Shown here piece by piece: positions 46,594-54,649 of a DNA stretch of 64,000 nucleotides (the first letter of the stretch is position 1; each line of letters begins with the position of its first letter). The stretch is from an uncultured Prevotella sp. (GTDB lineage: Bacteria; Bacteroidota; Bacteroidia; Bacteroidales; Bacteroidaceae). The DNA lies in NCBI GenBank assembly GCA_946188165.1, contig CAMHTW010000006.1, positions 33,658-97,657 of the forward strand, read 5' to 3'. Position numbers and translations under genes: made by a program. The notes beneath the pieces are model-generated. The model had not been told where the DNA came from. It was given only the letters and a program-made list of their open reading frames with translations, and ran no database searches.

Positions 46594-48564
46594 TTAAAAT
46601 AATAATTGTTCCAATTCTTCCGATAGTCGTTCCCAGCGTTCCACTTCTTCGTCAAGAGCTTTCTTCGTTGAGGTATATTCTGTCACAAACTCCATGTTCG
46701 ACGCATTCTCTGGCTTCATCAGCAATTCGTCCAGTTCCTTTAGTCTGCGTTCCATATCGCTGATTTTACGTTCCGACTGCTCGACAGCCTTTTCGGCCTT
46801 CCGCAACTGCTTCTGCTGTTCCTTGTGTTCGACATAACTGGTATTCTTCGTTGCCGAAGGTTTAGCGGTTATTATTCCGACGCCTGCGGACTTGTTGTCT
46901 GACGCCTGCGGACTCTCAGTCCGTGCCTGACGGACTGTCAGGCCCAGCTCGTCCAGTTCTGAAATCTTCTTAGACTGCAGGAAGTCGTAGATGCCTCCCA
47001 GATGCTCGCGGACCTTGCCACCTCCGAACTCATAGACCTTCGTAACAAGACCATCCAGGAATTCACGGTCGTGACTGACGATAATGGCCGTTCCGTCGAA
47101 AGCCTTGATGGCTTCTTTCAGCACATCCTTCGATGCCATATCCAGGTGGTTGGTAGGCTCGTCAAGTATCAGCATATTGACAGGCTCCAGCAACAAACGA
47201 ATCATAGCCAACCGACTGCGTTCACCGCCGCTGAGCACCTTGACCTTCTTATCCGACTCTTCGCCTCCAAACATGAAGGCGCCCAGTATATCGTTGATTT
47301 TCAATCGGACCTCGCCCTTTGCGACGTTATCAATCGTCTGGAACACCGTCAGGCTTTCGTCTAACAGCTGTGCCTGGTTCTGTGCGAAATAGCCTATCTG
47401 CACATTATGTCCCACCTTCAGATGACCCTCGAAAGGAATCTCGTTCATGATACATTTTACCAGCGTCGACTTACCCTCGCCATTCTTACCAACGAAGGCT
47501 ACTTTCTCGCCGCGCTTGATGGTCAGGTTTACGTGGTCGAACACCACATGCGCATACTCCTTCCTGACATCCTCGCAGATGACGGGATAGTCGCCACTGC
47601 GCAGACAGGGCGGGAACTTCAGGTGCATGGCCGAGTTATCGACCTCGTCCACTTCAATAGGCACAATTTTCTCCAGCTGCTTCACCTTCTGCTGCACCTG
47701 CACGGCCTTCGTAGCCTTGTAGCGGAAGCGCTCGATGAAGTCCTTCATCTCAGCCACTTCCTTCTGCTGGTTCTCGTAGGCTCGCAACTGCTGTTCACGA
47801 CGCTCTTTGCGCAGCACGACATATTCGTCGTACTTCACCTTGTAGTCGATAATCTGTCCGCACGATATTTCCAGCGTCCTGTTCGATACATTATTAATAA
47901 AGGCACGGTCGTGGCTCACCAGCACGACAGCTTTGGCCGATTGGGAAAGGAACTGTTCCAGCCACTGGATAGACTCGATATCCAAGTGGTTGGTAGGCTC
48001 GTCGAGCAGCAACACGTCAGGCTTCTGCAACAGAATCTTGGCCAATTCTATACGCATGCGCCAACCGCCCGAGAACTCCTTGGTCGGTCGTTCCAGATCG
48101 TCTCTGGTGAATCCCAATCCCGCCAATGTCCGTTCCAGTTCTGCCTCACGACTCTCAGCACCCATCATCATATAGCGTTCGTGTTCCGTCGTGTAGCGTT
48201 CCACCAGCGCCATATAGTCTTCACTCTCGTAGTCAGTCCGCTCGTTCATCTGACGTTCCAACTGTTCTACATGCGCTTTCAGGTCGGTAATATTCGCAAA
48301 AGCCTTCTGAGCCTCTTGTCTGACTGTCGTATCGTCCTGCAAGTTCATGACCTGAGGCAGATAGCCGATGGTCGTATCCTGCGGCACGCTGACCGTGCCA
48401 CTGGTGGGCTTCTGCAGTCCGCAAAGTATCTTGAGCAGTGTAGATTTTCCGGCTCCGTTCTTACCCACGAGGGCTATACGATCTTTGTCGTTGACCACGA
48501 AACTGGCGTTCGCAAACAACGGCTTCACGCTGAATTCTACACGCAATCCTTCTACTGAAATCAT
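46594..48564 (-). CDS. ABC-F family ATPase (Uup/YheS-like)
   Basis: 656 residues, two ABC domains without membrane segments: Walker A GKNGAGKSTLLK (about 37) and GKNGEGKSTLVK (about 358), signatures EFSGGWRMR and LSGGERSRLAM. The ABC-F linker (about 245-300) has KAVQVQQKVKQLEK, and a C-terminal coiled coil ends the protein. ABC-F proteins act on the ribosome E site. The stretch before the coiled coil (about 540-570, TESPQASDNKSAGVGIITAK) is encoded by two copies of a 14-bp repeat. Divergent from ligA. Confidence 0.9.
   Translation of the reverse strand: MISVEGLRVEFSVKPLFANASFVVNDKDRIALVGKNGAGKSTLLKILCGLQKPTSGTVSVPQDTTIGYLPQVMNLQDDTTVRQEAQKAFANITDLKAHVEQLERQMNERTDYESEDYMALVERYTTEHERYMMMGAESREAELERTLAGLGFTRDDLERPTKEFSGGWRMRIELAKILLQKPDVLLLDEPTNHLDIESIQWLEQFLSQSAKAVVLVSHDRAFINNVSNRTLEISCGQIIDYKVKYDEYVVLRKERREQQLRAYENQQKEVAEMKDFIERFRYKATKAVQVQQKVKQLEKIVPIEVDEVDNSAMHLKFPPCLRSGDYPVICEDVRKEYAHVVFDHVNLTIKRGEKVAFVGKNGEGKSTLVKCIMNEIPFEGHLKVGHNVQIGYFAQNQAQLLDESLTVFQTIDNVAKGEVRLKINDILGAFMFGGEESDKKVKVLSGGERSRLAMIRLLLEPVNMLILDEPTNHLDMASKDVLKEAIKAFDGTAIIVSHDREFLDGLVTKVYEFGGGKVREHLGGIYDFLQSKKISELDELGLTVRQARTESPQASDNKSAGVGIITAKPSATKNTSYVEHKEQQKQLRKAEKAVEQSERKISDMERRLKELDELLMKPENASNMEFVTEYTSTKKALDEEVERWERLSEELEQLLF
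46879..46934 (-). repeat. 14-bp direct repeat inside the ABC-F gene
   Basis: gacgcctgcggact occurs at 46879-46892 and 46901-46914, followed by related cggact/agtccg inverted copies up to about 46934. It falls in the linker before the C-terminal coiled coil, so it changes only a disordered part of the protein. Confidence 0.75.
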
Positions 48565-48588
48565 ACCTTTATATTAATAAATAGGGTG

Positions 48589-48596
48589 CAAAGGTA
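48589..48596 (-). promoter_or_regulatory. -7 box of the ABC-F promoter
   Basis: Minus strand TACCTTTG (CA), about 25 bases before the start codon, divergent from the ligA promoter. Confidence 0.65.
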
Positions 48597-48599
48597 CAA

Positions 48600-48636
48600 A
48601 TAAATTAAGAATTAAGAATTAAGAATTAAGAATTAT
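48600..48636. repeat. ttaagaa heptamer tandem repeat between divergent promoters
   Basis: About four to five copies of attaaga separate the -7 boxes of the ABC-F gene and ligA. Copy number differences would change promoter spacing on both sides. Confidence 0.75.
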
Positions 48637-48640
48637 TTTG

Positions 48641-48648
48641 TACCTTTG
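48641..48648 (+). promoter_or_regulatory. -7 box of the ligA promoter
   Basis: TACCTTTG (CA), 24 bases before the ATG at 48672. It excludes the track's TTG start at 48657. Confidence 0.7.
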
Positions 48649-48671
48649 CACGAAAATTGAACAAAACTATC

Positions 48672-50675
48672 ATGACAGACGACAAAATAACGCGGATGCA
48701 GCAGCTGGTCAGCGAGCTGAACGAGGCTTCCGACGCCTATTACAATGGTCGTGCCGAACTGATGACCGACTACGAGTGGGACCAGCGGTTTGACGAACTG
48801 AAACGACTGGAGACTGAGACTGGCACTACCCTGCCCGACTCTCCTACACAGAAAGTTTCGGAAGACACCATTACCGGTCAGAAGGAAGCGCACGAATTTG
48901 CGGCGCTCTCGCTGGCCAAGACCAAGCAGACTGGCGAACTGGTGAAGTGGGCCGAGGAGCGTCCCATCTGGATTTCATGGAAGTTGGACGGTCTGACGCT
49001 GGTGGTCACCTACGACGACGGCCGACTGACCAAGGTGGTGACGCGTGGCAACGGACACATCGGCACCAACATCACGCACCTGTCGCGTTCCATCAGCGGC
49101 ATTCCCCAGGAGATTAGTGCCAAGGGGCATACCGTGATTCGCGGCGAGGCCGTCATCTCGTACGACGACTTCGAACGCTTCGTCATGGAGAGCGGTGAGG
49201 ACTATGCCAACCCGCGCAACCTGGCATCAGGGTCGCTGACGCTGAAGGATGCCGACGAGGTAAAGGCTCGTCATATCCAGTGGATTCCCTTTACATTAGT
49301 ATATACTGAAGAGGACATCACGAGTTGGGGCGAGCGCATGGATTGGCTGGACCGCCAGGGTTTCAACACCGTCGAGCGCCAACAGCTGGAACACCCAGAT
49401 CTCAGTGCCGTGGAAGCCTGTATAGCCGGCTTCACCGCAGAAGTCACGTCGAAGCAGAACCCCTATCCCGTCGATGGTCTTGTCGTCTGCTACGACGATA
49501 CGGCCTATGCCCAGACGGGTTCCGTGACGGGCCACCACGCCACCCGTGCCGGACTGGCATTCAAGTGGCAGGACGAGGCTGCCGATACGATATTAAAAGA
49601 GGTGGAGTGGTCGTGCGCCGCCAGCACTATCTCGCCCGTGGCCGTCTTCCAGCCAGTCGAGCTGGAGGGCACGACCGTCAAGCGTGCCTCGCTTTGCAAC
49701 ATCAGCGAGTGCGAGCGCTTGGGCATTGGCGACGCCGGCACGCAGATTAGCGTCATCAAGGCCAACAAGATCATCCCGAAAGTTATTGCCGTCACACAGA
49801 GCGTCGGCACGTTCAGCGTGCCTGGCGAGTGCCCCGTCTGCCATGCGCCGACGCAGGTAGTGGTCAGCGAGGCCAGCGGCACGAAGACGCTACGCTGTAC
49901 CAATCCCGACTGTGCTGCCAAGCAACTGAAGAAGTTGGCACGCTTCGTGTCGAAGGAGGGCATGAACATCGACGGCATCTCTGAGCAGACGCTGGCTAAG
50001 TTCATCAACTTAGGCTGGATTAGCGAGTATGCCGACATCTACGACCTGCGCAGCCACATTCTGGAACTCTCGCGTATGGAGGGCTTTGGCGAGAAGTCGG
50101 CATCGAACATCATGCGTAGCATCGACAAGAGCCGCGAGGTGGAGGCCCACCGCCTGCTCTTCGCGCTCAGCATTCCGCTGTGCGGTCTCGACGTCTGCAA
50201 GCGTCTGCTGTCGGCCTACTCGCTGGACGATTTGGTCAACGAAGCCATCAAGCAGAGCGACGACCTCTTTGCAACGCAGGCCGAACCGCAGGACGTCTTT
50301 GCACACATCAACAGCATCGGCCCCGAGAAGTCGGCACAGTTCGTACAATGGTTCCGCAATGCGCAGAACCTGGCCCGCTACCGCCGGCTGAAGGAGAAGC
50401 TGAACATCAAGGCGCTCGACTTGGCACCGACGGGCAATGCCTGCCAGGGGCTGACCTTCGTCATTACCGGCGACGTGCACCACTACAAGAACCGCAACGA
50501 GCTGAAAGCTTACATCGAGTCGCAGGGCGGCAAGGTGGCATCGGCGGTCAGCGGCTCGACGTCCTTCCTTATTAATAATGACGTCACATCGACATCGGGC
50601 AAGAACAAGAAGGCCCAACAGCTTGGCATTCCCATTATCAGTGAAGACGACTTCATATCAAAATATCAACAATGA
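48672..50675 (+). CDS. ligA: NAD-dependent DNA ligase
   Basis: 667 residues. The adenylation domain has YYNGRAELMTDYEWDQRF (NAD-binding Ia) and the nucleophile Lys in ISWKLDGLTL (KxDG), then the OB fold, a four-Cys zinc finger (CPVCHAPTQVV...CTNPDCAAKQ), HhH repeats (MEGFGEKSASNI) and a C-terminal BRCT domain (GLTFVITGDVHHYKNRNEL). It joins nicks in replication and repair. I use the ATG at 48672 because of promoter position. The 3' end overlaps metY by 4 bp (ATGA). Codon use is clearly richer in G and C than in the 32-44 kb region. Confidence 0.95.
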   Translation: MTDDKITRMQQLVSELNEASDAYYNGRAELMTDYEWDQRFDELKRLETETGTTLPDSPTQKVSEDTITGQKEAHEFAALSLAKTKQTGELVKWAEERPIWISWKLDGLTLVVTYDDGRLTKVVTRGNGHIGTNITHLSRSISGIPQEISAKGHTVIRGEAVISYDDFERFVMESGEDYANPRNLASGSLTLKDADEVKARHIQWIPFTLVYTEEDITSWGERMDWLDRQGFNTVERQQLEHPDLSAVEACIAGFTAEVTSKQNPYPVDGLVVCYDDTAYAQTGSVTGHHATRAGLAFKWQDEAADTILKEVEWSCAASTISPVAVFQPVELEGTTVKRASLCNISECERLGIGDAGTQISVIKANKIIPKVIAVTQSVGTFSVPGECPVCHAPTQVVVSEASGTKTLRCTNPDCAAKQLKKLARFVSKEGMNIDGISEQTLAKFINLGWISEYADIYDLRSHILELSRMEGFGEKSASNIMRSIDKSREVEAHRLLFALSIPLCGLDVCKRLLSAYSLDDLVNEAIKQSDDLFATQAEPQDVFAHINSIGPEKSAQFVQWFRNAQNLARYRRLKEKLNIKALDLAPTGNACQGLTFVITGDVHHYKNRNELKAYIESQGGKVASAVSGSTSFLINNDVTSTSGKNKKAQQLGIPIISEDDFISKYQQ

Positions 50676-51997
50676 CACAGAAAATGAAACGCGCCACGCT
50701 CTGCGTACAGGCAGGCTGGCAACCCAAGAACGGCGAATCGCGCGTGCTCCCCATCATCCAGAGCACCACGTTCAAGTATGACAACACGGAAGAAATGGCC
50801 GACCTCTTCGACCTGAAGAAGGAGGGCTACTTCTACACTCGCCTGCAGAATCCCACCAACGACGCGGTGGCCTCGAAGATTGCCGCACTCGAAGGCGGTG
50901 TGGGCGCTGTGCTGACCTCGTCGGGTCAGGCAGCCAACTTCTATGCCATCTTCAACATCTGTGAGGCCGGCGACCACTTCGTCACTTCCAACGAAATCTA
51001 CGGTGGCACGTACAACCTCTTCGGCATCACGCTGAAGAAACTGGGCATCGAGTGCACCTTTGTATCGCAAGAGGCCAGCGAGGAGGAAATCTCGGCAGCC
51101 TTCCGTCCTAACACCAAGGCGCTGTTCGGCGAGACCATCTCGAACCCTGGCTGCCAGATTCTGGACATCGAGAAGTTTGCACGCATCGCCCACAAGCACG
51201 GCGTGCCCCTCATCGTCGATAACACATTCCCCACACCCATCAACTGCCGTCCCTTCGAGTGGGGCGCCGACATCGTCACCCACTCCACCACGAAGTATAT
51301 GGACGGACACGCCACACAGGTGGGCGGCGTCGTCGTCGATAGCGGCAACTTCGACTGGGACACCTGCACCCACGTGGGCGCCACTACTCCCGACGGGTCA
51401 CCCTCGGGCAAAGACAAGTTCCCCGGACTCACCACGCCCGACGAGTCGTACCACGGACTGACCTACACCAAGAAGTTCGGCAAGATGGCCTACACCACCA
51501 AACTCGTTGCCCAGCTGATGCGCGACCTCGGCTCCATTCCAGCCCCACAGAACGCGTTCCTGCTGAACCTCGGACTGGAGACGCTGCACCTGCGCGTGCC
51601 CCGTCACTGCGAGAACGCCCAACGCGTGGCCGAATTCCTGGCGCAGGACGAGCGCGTGGCCTGGGTGCACTATAGCGGACTGCCCGGCGACAAGAACCAT
51701 GCACTGGCCCGAAAGTACCTGCCCAACGGCTCGTGCGGCGTCATTGCCTTCGGACTCAAGGGCGACCGCCAGACCGCCGTCCAGTTCATGGACTCGCTCC
51801 GCATGATTGCCATCGTGACCCACGTGGCCGATGCCCGCACCTGCGTGCTGCATCCCGCCAGCCATACCCACCGCCAGCTCAGCGACGAACAGCTGCGCGA
51901 GGCAGGCGTGGCTCCCGACCTGATTCGTCTCAGCGTCGGCATCGAGGACTGCGACGACATCCTGGCCGACATCCGTCAGGCGCTGGACAAGATTTAA
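50672..51997 (+). CDS. metY: O-acetylhomoserine sulfhydrylase
   Basis: 441 residues, Cys/Met metabolism PLP enzyme. Key blocks: FKYDNTEEMADLF, YTRLQNPTNDAVASKIAALE, TSSGQAANF, and the PLP lysine in THSTTKYMDGHA. The long form with an insertion (GKDKFPGLTTPDESYHGL) fits O-acetylhomoserine aminocarboxypropyltransferase rather than cystathionine synthase or lyase. It converts O-acetylhomoserine and sulfide to homocysteine, the MetH substrate. Met5 (50684) is another possible start. Translationally coupled to ligA. Confidence 0.92.
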   Translation: MTQKMKRATLCVQAGWQPKNGESRVLPIIQSTTFKYDNTEEMADLFDLKKEGYFYTRLQNPTNDAVASKIAALEGGVGAVLTSSGQAANFYAIFNICEAGDHFVTSNEIYGGTYNLFGITLKKLGIECTFVSQEASEEEISAAFRPNTKALFGETISNPGCQILDIEKFARIAHKHGVPLIVDNTFPTPINCRPFEWGADIVTHSTTKYMDGHATQVGGVVVDSGNFDWDTCTHVGATTPDGSPSGKDKFPGLTTPDESYHGLTYTKKFGKMAYTTKLVAQLMRDLGSIPAPQNAFLLNLGLETLHLRVPRHCENAQRVAEFLAQDERVAWVHYSGLPGDKNHALARKYLPNGSCGVIAFGLKGDRQTAVQFMDSLRMIAIVTHVADARTCVLHPASHTHRQLSDEQLREAGVAPDLIRLSVGIEDCDDILADIRQALDKI

Positions 51998-52012
51998 TCT
52001 TTAAATTAGAAA

Positions 52013-52067
52013 TGAGAAATGCAAAGCCCGTCATTTCTCATTCCTCATTCCTCATTTCTCATTTACT
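52013..52067. repeat. short iterated and inverted repeat (tcatttctcattcctcatt)
   Basis: agaaatgagaaatg is followed by catttctcattcctcattcctcatttctcattt, able to form a long imperfect hairpin between metY and the next gene. The same motif family appears before other genes in the window. Confidence 0.65.
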
Positions 52068-52511
52068 ATGAACATTCTCCTGATGATGCTCCGCGCACCG
52101 CGCCCCAGTCGCCAGAACGACATGCGCGCCGTGGCCAAGCCCCACTGGATCCGCAAGGGATACGACGGGCTGACCTTCTTCGGACACATCATCACGCATA
52201 CCGACGAGGAGGCCGAGGTGTTTAACCAGCACTTCGGCTCCTTTAAGAACCACGAGATGATTCACCTCTATCAGGCCCGCGACTGCCACGACTCATGGCT
52301 GCTGTTCTACCTGCGCTACGGCTGGTACTGGCTGCTGGCCAACCGCTACCGCCACCGGCTGAAGAATGCGGGCTACAGGCTGAACCCGTTCGAGATGGAG
52401 GCCTACGCCAACATGTACGACCTGCACTATCTGGACGACAAACCCCACGGCGCTGCAGGCTGGCGCCGCTACGCACGGATGTCGCTCGACGAACGGATGA
52501 AGCATCTTTAA
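52068..52511 (+). CDS. small protein with an HExxH motif
   Basis: 147 residues, no signal peptide. A central HEMIHLYQARDC and a downstream NPFEMEAYAN resemble the zinc site and third-ligand Glu of a minimal gluzincin-type fold. The middle (LLFYLRYGWYWLLANRYRHRL) is aromatic and could sit at a membrane. I do not recognise a named family, and protease activity is not shown. It lies 70 bp after metY and ends before a strong terminator. Confidence 0.6.
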   Translation: MNILLMMLRAPRPSRQNDMRAVAKPHWIRKGYDGLTFFGHIITHTDEEAEVFNQHFGSFKNHEMIHLYQARDCHDSWLLFYLRYGWYWLLANRYRHRLKNAGYRLNPFEMEAYANMYDLHYLDDKPHGAAGWRRYARMSLDERMKHL

Positions 52512-52559
52512 GACTAGAGGATGCATGATACGGGGGACAGCCCCACTTGTAAGATAACG

Positions 52560-52597
52560 ACCTCCCTGCACGTCGCTGTGCGGGGAGGTTTTTTTGG
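52560..52597 (+). terminator. rho-independent terminator of the ligA-metY operon
   Basis: CCTCCCTGCACG-tcgc-TGTGCGGGGAGG followed by seven T residues. Confidence 0.9.
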
Positions 52598-52678
52598 GGG
52601 GGGATACACGAAGGAAAAGATAGTTTATTCAAGTTTTATTTGGAAGTTTCAACAATAATTCTAATCTTTTACAACGGT

Positions 52679-52755
52679 ATATCTCCAATTCATCTCTAGT
52701 TCATCTCTAGTTCATCTCTAGTTATATTATTAGAGATATAGTAGAGTTAAAATAG
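52679..52755 (+). repeat. second phased 11-bp repeat (ATCTC core)
   Basis: atatctccaat is followed by three identical tcatctctagt units, then diverged 11-mers (tatattattag, agatatagtag, agttaaaatag). The unit shares the ATCTC core and 11-bp period with the repeat upstream of the DUF6266 gene. Its edge is 53 bp before a decayed small gene. Confidence 0.75.
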
Positions 52756-52808
52756 GGAAGAACATGAAATAAATTGTAGTATAACATCAACTAAATAGAA
52801 TAGGGATT

Positions 52809-52930
52809 ATGGCAGAAATGACGAAAGACATGTATGGGGCTGCAGGAAGAGTTGGCAACAAGAGTTTGCCAGCGACCGTTTCAACTTCGTGCCGGATAGT
52901 GGCGGTGACGACGAGCCGAATGAGAACTGA
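52809..52930 (+). pseudogene. decayed small gene related to the DUF6266 type
   Basis: The ATG opens MAEMTKDMYGAAGRVGNKS, a start like that of short Bacteroidetes proteins with a Gly-rich GRVGN motif, but the frame then turns into unlikely sequence. Two frames over, the 3' end reads SDRFNFVPDSGGDDEPNEN and stop, a natural acidic C-terminus. The two ends lie within 120 bp, so an internal deletion or shift has removed most of the gene. Relation to DUF6266 is inferred from the start and from the repeat upstream. Confidence 0.5.
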
Positions 52931-52934
52931 TTAA

Positions 52935-52966
52935 TTAAGGGAGTTAAAAAAGTTAACTCCCTTAAT
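52935..52966. terminator. bidirectional rho-independent terminator
   Basis: TTAAGGGAGTTAA-aaaag-... pairs perfectly with TTAACTCCCTTAA, with T-rich sequence on the plus side. It lies between the decayed gene and the 3' end of trpS and can serve both strands. Confidence 0.8.
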
Positions 52967-52990
52967 TTGTAAAACTTGAATTATTCGTCT

Positions 52991-54079
52991 TTACTTCGCG
53001 CGAAAGCGTTCGGCCTGACTCTGAATCAGCTCTGCGTCGTCGAAGTAGTTGATGCGCATGGCGCGGCGCACCTCGTCCATGGTCTGGGCGGCAGTCTCGC
53101 GGGCGCGCTCGGTGCCCTTCCTTAATATATTATAGATTTCTGGAATGTCCTGTTCGAACTCGTGACGGCGCTGGCGCATGGGTTCGAGGAACTCGTTCAG
53201 TATCTGGTTCAGGAACTTCTTGCACTTCATGTCGCCCAGTCCGCCGCGACGGTAGTGGTCCTTCAGCTCGTCCAGCGACTGGTATTCGGGCCAGTAGTTG
53301 GCAAAATGCTCGGGACGCGAGAAGGCGTCGAGATAGGTGAACACGGCGTTGCCCTCGACGTGGCCTGGGTCGTTCAGGTTGATGTGCTGGGGGTCGGTGT
53401 ACATGGAGCGTACCTTCTGCCATACGGTGTCAGCATCGTCCGAGAGGTAGATGCAGTTGCCCAGCGACTTCGACATCTTCTCCTTGCCGTCCGTTCCGGG
53501 CAGTCGGCGGGCGGTGGCGTTCTCGGGCAGCATGATGTAGGGCTCGACCAGCACGGGGCCGTAGGTGTGGTTGAATCGGTTCACCAGTTCGCGCGTCACT
53601 TCGAGCATGGGTTCCTGGTCCTCGCCGGCGGGCACGGTGGTGGCCTTGAACAGGGTGATGTCGGCAGCCTGGCTGACGGGGTAGCAGAAGAAGCCCAGCG
53701 GGATGTTGGCCTCGAAGTTGCGCATCTTGATTTCGGTCTTCACGGTCGGGTTGCGCTGTACGCGGCTGACGGTGATAAGGTTCATCAGGTAGGTGGTCAG
53801 CTCGGCCAACTCAATGATCTGGCTCTGTATGAACAGCGTGCACTTCTTGGGGTCCAGTCCGGCCGATAGGTAGTCCAGCGCCACCTCGACAATGTTCTGG
53901 CGAATCTTCTCAGGATTGTCGGCATTGTCGGTCAGCGCCTGCACGTCGGCCATGAACACAAACATCTTGTCAAAGTCGCCAGCGTTCTGCAGTTCTACGC
54001 GGCGACGCAGCGAACCTACGTAGTGTCCCAGGTGCAGTTTGCCCGTAGGACGGTCGCCAGTCAGTATAATCTTTCCCAT
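52991..54079 (-). CDS. trpS: tryptophanyl-tRNA synthetase
   Basis: 362 residues, class I synthetase that charges tRNA-Trp. The HIGH-equivalent is [12 protein letters not shown] (about 11-22) and the KMSKS loop is [10 protein letters not shown] (about 200). Length and the N-terminal [12 protein letters not shown] fit the bacterial enzyme. It has its own promoter (54111-54118) and no leader with Trp codons or a T-box-like structure is evident. Divergent from the NfeD/SPFH pair. Confidence 0.95.
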   Translation of the reverse strand: MGKIILTGDRPTGKLHLGHYVGSLRRRVELQNAGDFDKMFVFMADVQALTDNADNPEKIRQNIVEVALDYLSAGLDPKKCTLFIQSQIIELAELTTYLMNLITVSRVQRNPTVKTEIKMRNFEANIPLGFFCYPVSQAADITLFKATTVPAGEDQEPMLEVTRELVNRFNHTYGPVLVEPYIMLPENATARRLPGTDGKEKMSKSLGNCIYLSDDADTVWQKVRSMYTDPQHINLNDPGHVEGNAVFTYLDAFSRPEHFANYWPEYQSLDELKDHYRRGGLGDMKCKKFLNQILNEFLEPMRQRRHEFEQDIPEIYNILRKGTERARETAAQTMDEVRRAMRINYFDDAELIQSQAERFRAK

Positions 54080-54110
54080 TTTTTTAAGATAGTTTTTTTA
54101 AATTTTCGTG

Positions 54111-54118
54111 CAAAGGTA
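54111..54118 (-). promoter_or_regulatory. -7 box of the trpS promoter
   Basis: Minus strand TACCTTTG (CA), about 32 bases before trpS; back-to-back with the next box, 13 bases apart. Confidence 0.7.
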
Positions 54119-54131
54119 CAAAATTATTTCG

Positions 54132-54139
54132 TATCTTTG
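54132..54139 (+). promoter_or_regulatory. -7 box of the nfeD-SPFH promoter
   Basis: TATCTTTG (CA), about 30 bases before the NfeD-like start. The two divergent boxes overlap each other's upstream elements, so the promoters may compete. Confidence 0.7.
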
Positions 54140-54168
54140 CACAAGATAACCAAAAAAATGTAACTGTT

Positions 54169-54636
54169 ATGATAGAGTATTTTCTTCAAAACATGTGGCA
54201 GGTATGGGCGGTCATCGCTGTCATCTGCCTGATTCTGGAGCTTTCGTCGGGCGACTTCTTCATCATCTGCTTCTCCATCGGCGCCGTGTTCGCCCTAATC
54301 TCGGCAGTCCTCGGGCTGAGCATCTACTGGCAGATACTCGTCTTTGCCGTCTTCTCGCTGCTCAGCGTCGTCTTCGTCCGTCCGGTAGCCCTGCGCTGGC
54401 TGCACAAGAACGAGCCCAACCGTGCGACGAATGCCGATGCACTGATAGGTCGCACGGGGCGCGTAACAGAGGCCATCGCCAAGGGCGGCAACGGCTATGT
54501 GCAGATAGACGGTGACCAGTGGAAGGCCGTCAGCACGGGCGACGACATAGCCGTAGGGACAACGGTCCGCGTCATCGACCGCCAGAGCACCATCGTCACG
54601 GTAGTGAAGAGTGAAGAATTAAGCATTAAACATTAA
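54169..54636 (+). CDS. NfeD-like membrane protein
   Basis: 155 residues. Two or three N-terminal membrane segments (WAVIAVICLILELSSGDFFIICFSIGAVFALIS; YWQILVFAVFSLLSVVFV) precede a C-terminal OB-fold domain (LIGRTGRVTEAIAKGGNGYVQIDGDQW), the NfeD1b layout. NfeD proteins are almost always paired with a stomatin-like SPFH protein, which follows 13 bp downstream. The pair acts in membrane microdomains or protein quality control. Confidence 0.87.
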   Translation: MIEYFLQNMWQVWAVIAVICLILELSSGDFFIICFSIGAVFALISAVLGLSIYWQILVFAVFSLLSVVFVRPVALRWLHKNEPNRATNADALIGRTGRVTEAIAKGGNGYVQIDGDQWKAVSTGDDIAVGTTVRVIDRQSTIVTVVKSEELSIKH

Positions 54637-54649
54637 ACATTATTATATT

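Noticed and set aside
47407-48558. 383-residue plus-strand ORF opposite the ABC-F gene
   Set aside because: It is antisense to clear ABC motifs, rich in His/Leu/Arg as expected for a shadow frame, and has no promoter or ribosome site.
50666-51373. 235-residue minus-strand ORF opposite metY
   Set aside because: A shadow of a GC-rich codon pattern in metY; the sequence shows no domain.
53162-53869. 235-residue plus-strand ORF opposite trpS
   Set aside because: Antisense shadow of a well-supported synthetase gene.
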